A DNA stretch of 64,000 nt, taken from the NCBI RefSeq assembly GCF_947507565.1, contig NC_089187.1, positions 2,170,001 to 2,234,000 of the forward strand. Direction: 5' to 3'. This document shows, one piece after another, positions 32,001 through 42,555 of this stretch. The notes beneath the pieces are model-generated. The model was not told the DNA's origin, did not search any database, and was given only the letters and a program-made list of their open reading frames with translations. Source of the DNA: Oscarella lobularis (lineage: Eukaryota; Porifera; Homoscleromorpha; Homosclerophorida; Oscarellidae). The position numbers and the translations under genes are program-made. Each line of letters begins with the position of its first letter. Position 1 is the stretch's first letter.

Positions 32001-35000
32001 TATCACGACGATTTGTCGCGATGGGATTCTGATCGTGCCGTAGTACTGAAGTTCGACGGTTGCTGTCGATTGCATACCGATTAGCCAAAAGCGCGAGACG
32101 AGCTGATTGTTGTCGGTTATGTAGAGAAGAGTCGTGGCGATGCCGCCGCTTTTGTCCGTCAAGATGGAATAGAAGTGAGCTACGAAATAAGGACTTGTTT
32201 TATCAAGAAAAAAAGGCAAGGGAAATTTACTTGGATGATTGTTCGGAGTGGAGGGACTCAGAGGCGCCGTTGTGGCGGGAGTGATGCGCGGTCCCGAAAA
32301 GAAAAAGTTCAATTTTCCCGCGGAAAGATCAAATAGATCAGCAAGTGGAATGCCCTCCCAAAATCCGTCAAACTTTAGAGAGAAAAAAAACGAAGCTAGA
32401 CCAATTAGATATCACGATAAGGACTTACAGAACTGTCGCTTCGAAGAGCATAGGACATGTCCACTTTTACGGCTCCGTTGCCGTCCGCTATTCCAACCGT
32501 TGAAACGGGAACGTTCGACTCGAGTGCCGCCGTAACGTGAACGTTGCCTTGCTGATCGAGCTCGGCCAAGCCAAACATTCCGCTGTTTCCGGCAGCATTC
32601 GCTCCCAGGAATCCAAACGCTAAGCAAAGCAAAATTCAAATAAAAGCTTAGGCTATGAGTATACAAGACACGCACATCTCTTTCTGTAGAAAATTTGACC
32701 CTGCAGAACTATTCTCGTCGTCGTGGCACGCACGTACAATCGATTAGACGCAAGAAGCGAAATCGTATCAGGACTCAAATCGACGCGACCGCGCGACTAG
32801 AAAACAAACGTCACGCGCAATCAAATCGACATCGTAGACAAAATCCTACCTCTTCCGTCGCAAGATTCGTCGCGTCGAGATCCGTCACTTTAACGAGACT
32901 CCCGTCCCACTGCAATCCGTAGATGCTAATCGACTGCACGTTCGAATCGAGCTCTTTGACGCTTGACAACTGTACGTGATACTCGAGCGTCGTCTGATCC
33001 AAAAGAGAAACGCGAGCCAATCCCGCGGCGCCGTACGGCCCCGACGTCTGCCAGAACCCGGAACTCATCGACGCGGCCATCAACACGGGACTTCCATCTT
33101 GAGTGGCGTCGGACACGGAATCGGCGCGCAAGTGCCCGCGCAACGCGCCCGCCGTGTGCTTATCCGTATGAATATTGATATAGTCGTATCCGTTGTAGAG
33201 ATCCTCGATCTGCTGCAACGTCAGTCCTTCCCACGTGCCCTGGCCGGCGCCGGCGAAATAGCGCGCCGAGTTGTCGTGAATCAGGGGGCCCGTTCCCTTG
33301 ACGGGATCGCTTGCCGGGCCGTGGATGTGGCTCTTGATGACGCTCGCTTTTAGGCCGGTCACATAGATTTCGTAGACGAGATTGTTTCCGGATAGAACGG
33401 CGAATGTTATGCCGGCGCCTGTCGTGTCGTTCACGATGGGAACTTCGGTTCTTCCGCCGGGAATCGCGGTAAACGCTGCGAGAACGGGGAAACTGTCTTC
33501 GGTGTTTTTTTTTCGGTGACGACGGAGTGACTTACACAGGGGTGTGACCATCAGCGTTCCTCTCGTGTCGGCGATCACGACGTCGATTTTGCTCTGGGCA
33601 AGAAGCTGGGACATGGACGGAAATTGCGCTGCAGGAATTTGCCACGTGAAGGACAGCGGCGACACCTGCCAAGTACATTAGATAATCCCTTTAATTACAC
33701 TAAAATTTATTTGTTGGCCTACCGGACTCCAAGGGTTGCTAGAAAAGACAAACGAATCCCCGGAATCGGTCGGCTGAACAAGATTGACTTGAGTTGAAGC
33801 TAACAAAAGAAATAGAAACATAGCCGCCTATTCGTAGTTCCGTACTCGTCAAGCCGGCGCATTCAGCGACAAATTTAATCTGTCGACTAGCAAGATTCGA
33901 CGTAGCGGAAACGAAACACGCAGCACCGGTCGTCTTCTTCGCCTGAACGCCGCTCAAAACGGAGCTCAGCATTCCGTCGTAGGGCTGCTGAGAACATCGT
34001 CGAATGGGTCCCTCCACGACGTCGTCGCCGCGAAGCGTTTTGACGTGAAACGCGAGATTTCCAGCGTCCAGAGAGGCGATATCGACGGAGAGCAAGTCCC
34101 GAAAGACGCCGCTGAACGCTCCATTGCGAAGCGGAACGTTGGTCATAAAGCTCGCCGACACGAGACTACCACCGGAATAGAGACTGACCTCAAGTTCCGT
34201 AACTCTATAGAAAAGAGATAGAGAAAGAAAAAAGCCGGGGATCTATTCTTTGGCTTACTGTGGCTGGAGGCCGGCGATTCTGCCGACGAAGTAAAAATTG
34301 CTCTCCTTCGCCAAACTGCTGCGAGCGATTTCCTTCACTTCGGCTTTGATGTATCCAGAGACCCCGTTCTGAAGAGGAGTGGACAACGACGAGCCACTTA
34401 GAACGGCACTGAAACCTATGATCAAACTTGATTATTTTTAATTAACAAAAATTCAATGTACGTACACGTTCTGCCAGGTGGTAGAGTCGGAGCGACGGTC
34501 ATCGGCGGGAGTCGCACTGCTGACGTCGGAGCGGCGCTGGGGGGAGCGGTCGGCATCATCGATGAGACTATAAACATTTTTCGATTTTTAATTAATTAAT
34601 TAATTAATTAAGTCCGTGCAGGTGTCCTACAAGGCGCCTGCAAGAATCCGGACATTCCTTGCGGATTGCTCTTCGTTGTGACGTTGATCAGGACCTGCAG
34701 AATGAAATGAAACCGACTGAGAAACTTAGTATTCTTCCATTTCATACGCTGTTTGAGCCCACGAACAGAAAATCAAAGCCCGGCGGCAAATTCGCATATG
34801 AACCAGTCAACTATAAGAAGAAAATGAGTTCGTGATTCCCTGGAGCTCCTCCCTCTTCCAACTGACCGTCTTTGTCGAAAAGAGAGGATTGCTCTGGACT
34901 TCAATGTAAACGGTATCGAATTCGCTTGTAGGATCGATTCCTTGACGACGGTGTATTCGTAACTATGTGAGGACGTTATTGCTTTGCGCTCACCTTGCAG

Positions 35001-37220
35001 CTGAATCCTGTAGTCAATGGTACGAGCTGAAGTAAGCTTCGCGAAAGCGACGGCGGAAACGCCGGGTGATGAGCCGGTTATAAAAGCAACTCGAACGCCA
35101 GAGTCTGGAGAAAGAAAAACATAAAAGAGAAATTAAATATTGCCGAATTGAGATTACTGTCAGAAAAGCTGTATTTCATTGCAGGCAGGGTCGTCTGAGC
35201 GAGAACCGTGGATGCGGCACTGAGCGACGATGTCGCCTAGGTAACCATAGAAGTAAAATCGGCTGCACAACTTCAAATAAAAAGTTTCAAACCTTTCCAG
35301 AGGTGAGAAGTTTGACATCAGGTGAGATGACTGCCGTTCGTGTGGCTTGACAAACGGACGGACTAATCTGGAGAAGAGCAAACGAGTTTACCCCAATACA
35401 ATTTTTGGCATCGATTGACGTGAATTACCTGGACATTTCCAACAGATTTGCCCGCTCCATCGCCAAAATTGACCGAGGTGAAGTTCGGATTGCCTGAAGA
35501 GAAATCATCTAAAGTGCACCTAAAGCAATAGCTCTCTTACAATTTGACATGACATTGAACCAGACACTGTTCAGCCCAGAGAAGTAGTATCGACCGACAG
35601 CAACAAATCCATTCATGCCTTTACTTGGAGCTTGGGATGGCGTGTAGACGGCCATAAAATCTACAACAAGATAGCGCAACAGTTCATAGATACAGCTACT
35701 GTATGAAGTGCAGGGTTCTGCCGAGATTTTTTATAATATACACGTGTATTATGTTGGAAGTAATACCCCACGAAAAATTTATAAAGTCGTGGTTACCTAG
35801 CTTTAGTTTAACAATCAATAGAAATGGCTTCATTCTTTATTTTTTAAGCCTTCGCAGTAACTAATGCAAGCTATGGGCCGACTCTGCTGCAGTAATTAAA
35901 AGTACTGGGAAACTGAGTTTTTACTTGTTAAGTCTGGCGGTAAAATGTAAAGGCCAGTTCCTTTGCCTATGATCTTTGAAGGCTTGCGTAAAGGACTTCC
36001 ATAGGCGTGGATTGGGCAAAGGGTCCCCCTTTGGGGATAAAAGCTTAGAGACTCGTCGTTTGACCGCCACGAGCTCAAAAAACGCGTCTTCTCGCGTAGA
36101 GAACTTTAAAAAAAATCAAAAATACCTGGAGAGGGCGTTTTTTCTTTCACGAGATTATAATTTTTTATGCTTGTCTCTAAAATCGTTTACTGAATGAAGC
36201 GGCCTTCTATACAGTACATTACGTTTTAGTAGTATGGGGCGGCGATAGGCGAGTGAGGGTCAGGGGATGCCGACCCACTGGTTGGCAGAACCCTGAAAGT
36301 GTCTCTTCTCAATTCTCACCTTGTCCATCAAGGAAACTTGAAAATGTAGCTCTGACGCTCGATACGGTGGCCGTAAATCGAGCCTTTCCTTCATAGATCG
36401 CTGCATACGTCAGAAGGGTGATGTCTCGATCATTAGAATAGGTCTAAGGATCCATTTCTTAATTTAAGACTTTCTGCGTATTTCATTTTCAACTCACCGT
36501 CAAATTTCCGCTTCGGGTATAAATTACGCCAATGGAATTTCCGACCAGCTGCGACCGAGTCGAATGCGTCGCCAACGACAACGTGTAAGTCCAGGATGCA
36601 TCAATGCCACGCCCGTCAATTCCATAATTCATTCTTGGCTTATCCCCCGACGTCGTAACGTAGCACGTAGCATACATAACTCCCGCGCGAGTCGACGAAA
36701 CCAAAGCCGCACTGAAAAGCCCTGGAATGCACAGCTCACGTGCAAGCAATGGAAGGGGCGTTACCCCATACCAGAAACATAGGGCAAGACGTTTTGCTCG
36801 CCAATAATTCCCTGTAGAAGAACGCCGGGCAGGCCGACGCGAACGCGCCAGCCGGTGACGCTTTTGATGCTCAATTGGACGTCGCTGAGAGACTGCAAAG
36901 CCTACGAGACGACGACGAAATCACGTGGTGAACGGAAGCCAGAATACATACAAACCGTTACTTACCCCGTTTCCGCTAAAAGTGACATTCCACTGCGTTG
37001 CCCCGGGCGCCGTCGAACCGAAGTCGGCCCACGCGACAGCGGCGGCCGTTTTGAGCGTGACGGCGACGACGACTCGATTATCGGTCGGATTGTGATAAAT
37101 CGTCGCGTAGCCGCCGTCGCCGGAAGCCGGATCGACGAGAAAGGCGCCGTAGCGATAGAGACGAGCGTGCGCCGGTGCCGCGATCGCGGCGACGACAGCG
37201 AGAACGGCGAGAAATTGCAT
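23081..37220 (-). CDS. giant CHRD/cadherin/TSP1 single-pass surface protein
   Basis: About 14 kb and dozens of minus-strand exons with short introns, read here as one gene. ATG 37220 starts a signal peptide (MQFLAVLAVVAAIAAPAHA). The ectodomain opens with many CHRD-like modules: 36.3-37.2, 33.7-35.7, 32.4-33.7 (GGRTEVPIVNDTTGAG, YDYINIHTDKHTAGALRGHL), 31-32.3 (ANPTGEIMGAL), 29.1-30.5 (ASPNGEVRGQIVPQTHEF, VNVHTDVNKPGEIRGHI) and 28.5-28.9 kb. Cadherin repeats follow at 26.2-27.1 kb (VVDLNDNDPYF, VVDVNDQPPVF), then a TSP1-type module at 25.6-25.9 kb (ATCSVTCGRG), and cysteine-bearing Ig-like/HYR-like segments at 23.9-25.2 kb (ATDEADNRASEATYSFHV). A transmembrane helix (IRLLYIILVSAAWGLVLITL) lies near 23.5 kb. 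The roughly 95-aa tail holds a repeat (STVGPEGDD / SAVGPEDPY) and tyrosines in DPYEDL and DTYDTA. CHRD modules in chordin bind BMPs. Whether 23.1-37.2 kb is one gene rather than two is inferred from continuous exon spacing. Confidence 0.75.
35711..36295. mobile_element. MITE in an intron of the CHRD gene
   Basis: A 585-bp AT-rich insertion with perfect 12-bp terminal inverted repeats, CAGGGTTCTGCC at 35711-35722 and GGCAGAACCCTG at 36284-36295. It fills most of the longest intron of the gene. Flanks GAAGTG and AAAGTG form a near-perfect 6-bp direct repeat. The CAGGG terminus is typical of hAT-like elements, but the target-site length does not match hAT's 8 bp, so the superfamily is open. No transposase is encoded. 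Confidence 0.7.
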
Positions 37221-37713
37221 GGGTTGCGCTCTCTCGGCGTGCCAGTCGGCGTCTGGGCGTTGGTTCGCGATTTGCTGATAGCATGGTCGGGTGAGATCAC
37301 GTTCTTTTCGAGCTCCCCCGCGCGCTCGAGAATTTAGATAGGCGAAGACGGGTTTTGACGGCGATATGCGGTGCACTTGATTGGTTTCTGCTTGTGTTCT
37401 TGTCGGAAGAAGCCGTACACCGTTTCACACCGCCATTTTTGGATCAGTGTCCCGTTTTTCATTTATCCTGCGAGGCAATGCATTTTTTCTCGCCACGTGC
37501 GCCGAGCAAAAAAATGCAGTAGAAAAATTTCTATCTGCATTAAACTGCACTACGTGTAGAGCTGATTCTTTAGACTCGTGGTACCTAATCTACAAGGTGT
37601 CGGGGTTATGAGGCTAACAATTGATCTTTGCTATACAAAAGTCAAAGTTTCACGTACACTCACATTCAAAAGTCTATATACTACTAAAACGCTTCTCAAA
37701 AGAGTCTTTGTAC
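37221..37713. other. intergenic between the CHRD gene and parvin
   Basis: Promoter side of the CHRD gene and 3' flank of parvin. No gene or repeat recognised. Confidence 0.4.
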
Positions 37714-39056
37714 CTAAAGAGTCTTATACTTCTGGAAAAGGCTGTAGAGCACTCGAAGCGTCGCCTTCAGATCCTTATTGACGACCTGATCAGAGCGTGC
37801 CTTCGTCTTGGCAACGCCCTCTTCGCGCATCAGCCGAAAACCGAATTTCACGTTGGATAACTTTGCTTCATAGTTAACGGGCGCGAGACTATACTCACAC
37901 AGGGGCACAAAAAATCCTCCCAATATGCTCACAATTAGTATCAGCGAGACGCCGTCGTGAAAATCCTCCGCCAAATCGTCGACTTTTAAGCCAAAGTGAC
38001 CCAAATGACGATTGCAGAAATTCTTCAACGACGTCTGAACGACTCGAAGTTTTTCCGGCGCCGCTTCGAAGAGCGTGTCGAAGACGTCCGGCTCGGTCGA
38101 CGGCCATTCGCCGTCTTCGTCGGGAATCACTTCCTCGCCGGTCAACTCTTCGAGAAAGTCGCGATGAACGATCTTTCCCGCCTTTTCCTTTCGCACTTCG
38201 ATCACGCGCAGCTTGACGTGATGCGGAAGCGGGATCGGGCAGTGAAAGTGGCGTGCCAGTGCGATGAGGAGATGATAAATAGCAACGGGATCTTTGTTGT
38301 GAATCGAAGTCACCGTCCACTTGGGATTTCCAACGCGCAGAATGCGTGCCACTTCAGCAAGAACCTGAAACAGAGAAACATTAGAGAGACAGCGTCATAG
38401 TGATACTACTATTATCTTATACATATCCTAATGAAGTTCTATGTTTACCAATGGACCTTAGACTAGAGTCAGTAGAATGATATGAACCATCTATACATAA
38501 AATAGAGAACGTAGCTTAACCTAAGTGTTCACACAGGTACCCATCAATAAAAGCCACGAAACATTTCCCTTCGGCTTCCCCCGCCTAAAGACCCCTCACA
38601 AACCGCTTTGAGCTTGAGCCGCTGCATTTGCGTCGACAATCCGACGTGCGGCTGATTCTCGATCTTCACGCCGGCGAGTTCGTCGAGGAGCTCCGAGAGC
38701 ACTTGCCCGTCGAACAAATCGTCGACGATGCTGCGAACGATGATTCGACGATCGGCGAGCGCGACGTTGATCCAGTCCTGAAGGACGGCCGATAGGGCGA
38801 CGATTTCCGGCGCTTCGAGTGCGTGCGGACGAACGAGCGTGTGCCGATCGCCGACCTCCATCCACGCGACGGGGTTTTCCGCTGACGTGTCGTCGGCGGC
38901 GTTCACGGGCGCCGTCGGACGTTCGCGAACGCGCATCGCGCCTTTCGACTCTTCGTCGAGGAGTTTCACCTCGTCTTTCGGGTCGTCTCTCTTCTCGCGC
39001 TTTTTTGTTAGCGTCGCCGTTAGGAATTTGGCGTCTTCGGCTACTCTATCGGCCAT
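37714..39056 (-). CDS. PARVA: parvin (actopaxin/affixin)
   Basis: Focal-adhesion adaptor of the ILK-PINCH-parvin complex. Two exons: 39056 to about 38605, and about 38366 to 37714. A disordered charged N-terminus precedes CH1 (VLQDWINVALADRRIIVRSIVDDLFDGQVL..) and CH2 (VQTSLKNFCNRHLGHFGLKV.. to DLKATLRVLYSLFQKYK). The region between matches the family linker (WTVTSIHNKDPVAIYHLLIAL..). I chose ATG 39056 (MADRVAED); an upstream in-frame ATG at 39146 would overlap the 5'UTR shared with ZCWPW. Orthologous to alpha/beta-parvin as a group. Confidence 0.93.
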
Positions 39057-39169
39057 TGTTTCTCGACGAAGAGGAAACGAAGCGACGTGGTCTAGGGCTC
39101 TAGGTTCCCGGATAGGATGTGCACAAGCATGAAAGAATCCAGTCATAAAGCCGATCGACTCGCTGAAAT

Positions 39170-39531
39170 ATGGAAGACAGTTCGCAAGCGTTGTCCTGCA
39201 GTCAAATAACGCTGACCCAAGACTGTTTTCGCCAAGATTTGACTTCCATCGACGAGTCGCGCTTCTACGTGCAATGCCACCATTCGAATTGCCTCAAATG
39301 GCGTCGATTGAATCGCGAGAACTTCGCCGCGCTCCAAGACGACACCGAATGGGATTGCACGATGAACGACGATCCGAAATTCAACCGATGCGACGTTCCC
39401 GAGGAGAAAATCGTTACGCAGCCGGGAGAATTTCTCATATTCAGCCCGTTTCCCGCCGGAGAACTGGTCTACGTAAAATGGACGAAAAAAGGATTATTGT
39501 AAATAAATAAATAAATAAATAAATAAATGAA

Positions 39532-39569
<38 letters not shown>

Positions 39570-40354
39570 TTAATAATTCACTTTAATTTTTTAGTTGGCC
39601 TGCTCTGATATGCCCGGATGCCAAGGGAACTTTCAAAGTGGTGACGCGAAATGACGACTGCGATACCGTTCACTATCACGTTCGGTTTCTCGGATCGTCG
39701 CGAGAGCACGCTTGGATCGACGTCAATGACATCGAATCGTACGGCGCCGGTCGATCTCCGTCAATGGACGTCATCAAATCGCATCCCAAGAGTCTCATGC
39801 ATCAATACCAGCAGGCATATTTGGCCGCCGAAGAGATGGCGACGAAAAGTCGCGAGGAAAACTTGGAGGCATTTACGGTTCCATGCGAAGTCGACGCTGT
39901 GGTTAGGGAGTGCGTTGAAGGCAGCGAAGGTAGAGAATCTCTTAGTAATTGCATATGCAAGAGGTCTACTTAGTTAGCTGGAGGAGATACTTATTGTAAT
40001 ACTTCTATAGAGTTTCTTCATCTAAGTTCCTCCTCTTCCTCGCCTGATGACGTGCTGAGAAAGAAAAGCCGGCGACAGCGGCCTCGTTTCCCGTCCTCGT
40101 CCGGAAAACGGAGACAGTCTAAGACATCGGAGTCGGTCGCCAGTTCTTCTCCTACTCTGTTCGACAGCGAGACGATGAAGACGATGAAGCGGACTGGCGA
40201 TCCGCTTCTCGACGAGTCTTTGACCTTCTACGAAGAACTCAAACGTCAGCAGTCATATGTGCACTTTTCTTTCTCTGTCAACGTACACGAATTCGTTATA
40301 GGTGACTTTGGCGATTTCATGCAGTCCCAAGACGCGAGCACTCGTGAAGAGTAG
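39170..40354 (+). CDS. ZCWPW1: CW-PWWP histone reader, ZCWPW1/2 type
   Basis: The CW zinc finger is complete: FYVQCHHSNCLKWRRL, then EWDCTMNDDPKFNRCDVPEE with the four cysteines and conserved Trp. A PWWP domain follows, split by an intron: LVYVKWTKKGL joins FWPALICPD, so the PWWP-type motif reads LFWP, then HYHVRFLGSSREHAWIDVND. Exon 3, from about 40012, is Ser/Lys/Arg-rich. The end is ambiguous: the frame is open to TAG 40354, but GTGCAC..GTTATAG could splice out 40256-40301 and end at 40358. In vertebrates ZCWPW1 reads H3K4me3 plus H3K36me3 left by PRDM9 and helps meiotic break repair. Confidence 0.88.
39497..39570 (+). repeat. (AAAT)n microsatellite in ZCWPW intron 1
   Basis: About 17 tetranucleotide units with one GAAT interruption, starting at the GTAAAT donor itself, so repeat length changes could alter the splice site context. 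Confidence 0.9.
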
Positions 40355-40432
40355 ATAGAACACACTGCCTTGTATACTCGTGTCTGTATTCTATGCTTTG
40401 TGTAGTGTAGTGTAAAACCATCTCGCGTATTT

Positions 40433-40478
40433 ATCAAAGACATAGCATCGCAGAGAGATTTGACCCATGCCTCGTCAT
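40433..40478 (-). promoter_or_regulatory. SECIS element of selenoprotein copy A
   Basis: On the minus strand, 41 bases past the stop. AUGA (40475-40478) and UGAU (40433-40436) form the non-Watson-Crick quartet. The stem pairs GAGGCAU with AUGUCUU and GGGUC with GAUGCU (one bulged base), and the apical loop starts AAAU. The same fold forms at 41519-41567 with compensating base changes. Confidence 0.85.
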
Positions 40479-40518
40479 TAGCCACGATGTGCGACGGTTT
40501 CACTGTTGAAGTTTTTAA

Positions 40519-41297
40519 CTACTTCTCGGCAACGCCATACTTTGACGGCTCTTTCATCTCTTCCGTACTTCCGCTCAGCCTCGCCTGGATGATATCCCAC
40601 ACTTCCTTTGGATTCGGTCTGCCCGTTGCTCCTTGAAGATTCGACTAAAAAAAGGCTCGTATAGGAATTTCTGCATCCCTCTTCTCTCTCCTAATTATAG
40701 TATCTGTACCACGTCTGCACGAACAGCCCAAGAATATAGCACTTTCCTTTCTCTGCTGAGGGCAATCACGCCTAGGAATACAATGTTACTACTGTATTTT
40801 TTTCTGTAGATGGTGATCTTTTTTAGGTAACCTGGCTGAGCCATTTTATGAGAATATCCTTTTCTGTTCACCATTTCCAACTCACCCCATCCTTTCTCTT
40901 TCACAAAATGCCGCAATTTATTTTCTGGATCGCCGTACACCGTGTAATTCAAGCCCCAAGCCTTCTCCGCTTTCTCCGCTTCTATGGGCGTCTGCGACGT
41001 GAGGCCATAAATCGCCACATCCGCCGCCTTCATGTCCTCGAGGAGGGCATTCAAGTCGCGGAGATAGCGCTATTAGAAAAAGAAAACATTCCATCATGAT
41101 ACTGATAGGGTCATTCGACTCCCCCTCATCTCAGTTGACTTCACCTTGCAGAAGGGTCACCAGAATCCTCGATAGAAGACGACGATCGTGCCCGCGGACG
41201 CATCTAGTGCCTTGTCGAACCAGGAGAGAATGTCGAATTCCTCGTACTCGCCTGAACCATTAGTCGAGTCTGCTGTCAAGTCGCCAGGAGCAGTCAT
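40519..41297 (-). CDS. peroxiredoxin-like selenoprotein, copy A (UxxC)
   Basis: Thioredoxin-fold AhpC/TSA-like redox protein. From ATG 41297 the frame meets TGA at 41157-41159 (codon 47) in the context FYRGFW-TGA-PFCK. This is exactly the position of the peroxidatic/resolving CxxC cysteine in related proteins (YRGxWCPxC), so TGA is read as selenocysteine, giving UPFC. Exon 1 ends three codons later at 41145. Exon 2, from 41069, encodes RYLRDLNALLEDMKAADVAI, with a G-DPENKLRHF motif. The following exons encode VIALSRERKVLYSW and GATGRPNPKEVWDII, stop TAG 40519. A SECIS lies in the 3' flank. A tandem copy lies upstream. Confidence 0.88.
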
Positions 41298-41518
41298 ACT
41301 CTAATACCGAGAACAATTAATAAGTCAGAGCGAAAGCAGAGAAGAGAAACACAGCAGAAGAGATAAGGGTTTGGCCGAACGCATGCTCTGTCTGGTACTG
41401 CTCAAATAACACGTCTGTTACCATTAGATTGGCTGGTTGATTAATTAGTTTATCTCGGTGCAAACAGGCTAGAGAGTAGACCCGTCAATGCATGAAACCA
41501 CATCGTGCGTATTTATTC

Positions 41519-41567
41519 ATCAAAGACATAGGCGTCACAAAGAATGATTTGACCCACGCCTTATCAT
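41519..41567 (-). promoter_or_regulatory. SECIS element of selenoprotein copy B
   Basis: 91 bases past the stop of copy B on the minus strand. AUGA (41564-41567) opposes UGAU (41519-41522). AAGGCGU pairs with AUGUCUU, and GGGUC with GACGCC (one bulged base). The apical loop begins AAAU. Basal helix UCGUG/CACGA brackets the quartet. Several pairs differ from copy A but keep pairing. Confidence 0.85.
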
Positions 41568-41657
41568 TAATCACGAATCATCGTAGTTTCTCTGCATTTT
41601 CACCACAGTGCAACACACCACAAGTACCAGAGTGTACCAGTGTTCTCGGCGGCGCAT

Positions 41658-42420
41658 TTACAATTTGAATAAGCCATAATACGAAGGCTCTTTCATCTTT
41701 TCCGTGCTCCCACTCAATTTCGCCTTGATTATCTCCCACACGTCCTTGGGATTCGGTCTCCCAGTTGCACCATAAAGATTTGTCTAAAAGACACTATCAC
41801 TAACGCAGAAAGCCCAGACAAGCTAAACCAACCAATCCAGAACGTATTGCCCAGGAAAAGAGAACATCTCTGTTCTTACTGAGAGCAATCAAGCCTGCGA
41901 TCAAAACTTTTAACATACATATGCCAATACAATATATATTTTTCCTAACCGGGCTGAGCCATTTTGTGAGGGTAGCTCTTCTTTGCCGTCAATTCCAAAT
42001 CAACCCAACCCTTCTCCTTCAGAAACGCTTGCAATCGATTTTCCGGATCACCGTACAATTTGAATTTCAAGCCCCATTCCTTCTCGGCTTTATCCGCCTC
42101 CTTTTGCGATTGCGCCGTTACCCCGTAGATCGAAACGTCCGCGGCTTTCATGTCGTCGAAAAGAGCGTTCAGATCTTTGAGGTAACGCTGATCGGATGCG
42201 AAAGATATTAATTACATTTCCAAAACGCCTACCGAGGATGAGTCATGCAGAATGACTCATCTAATTGCCTTACTTTGCAATAGGGTCACCAAAACCCGCG
42301 ATAGTAAACGACGATCGTGCCCGCCGAGCTATCCACCGTCTTGTCAAACCACGACAGTATGTCGAAGTCGTTGGGGGACTCTGCGGGCGCGTCTGCAGCA
42401 GGAGTTTCTGCAGTGGCCAT
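41658..42420 (-). CDS. peroxiredoxin-like selenoprotein, copy B (UxxC)
   Basis: Paralog of copy A. ATG 42420; in-frame TGA at 42286-42288 (codon 45) in YYRGFW-TGA-PYCK, then a GTAAGG donor at 42273. Exon 2 begins RYLKDLNALFDDMKAADVSI and includes GDPENRLQAFLKEKGW. Exon 3 encodes LIALSKNRDVLFSWAIR, exon 4 NLYGATGRPNPKDVWEII to TAA 41658. The product is about 190 aa. No signal peptide, so it is probably cytosolic. It stands head to head with VPS33B, with 135 bp between start codons. Confidence 0.9.
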
Positions 42421-42555
42421 TGGATACGGATGCGACTTGAAGAAACGAACGTAGCAGTCAAGAGAGAAGATCGCGAATGAGAAAGCGCGTGCTCAAGTTG
42501 ATTATCTATTTGTTTTGGTCGCGTGACATCTGCGACTGCCCGTACGCGTACCATC

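Noticed and set aside
41145-41297. Selenoprotein copy A as a truncated pseudogene because of the TGA
   Set aside because: The downstream exons stay conserved, the paralog has the same TGA, and both have a SECIS.
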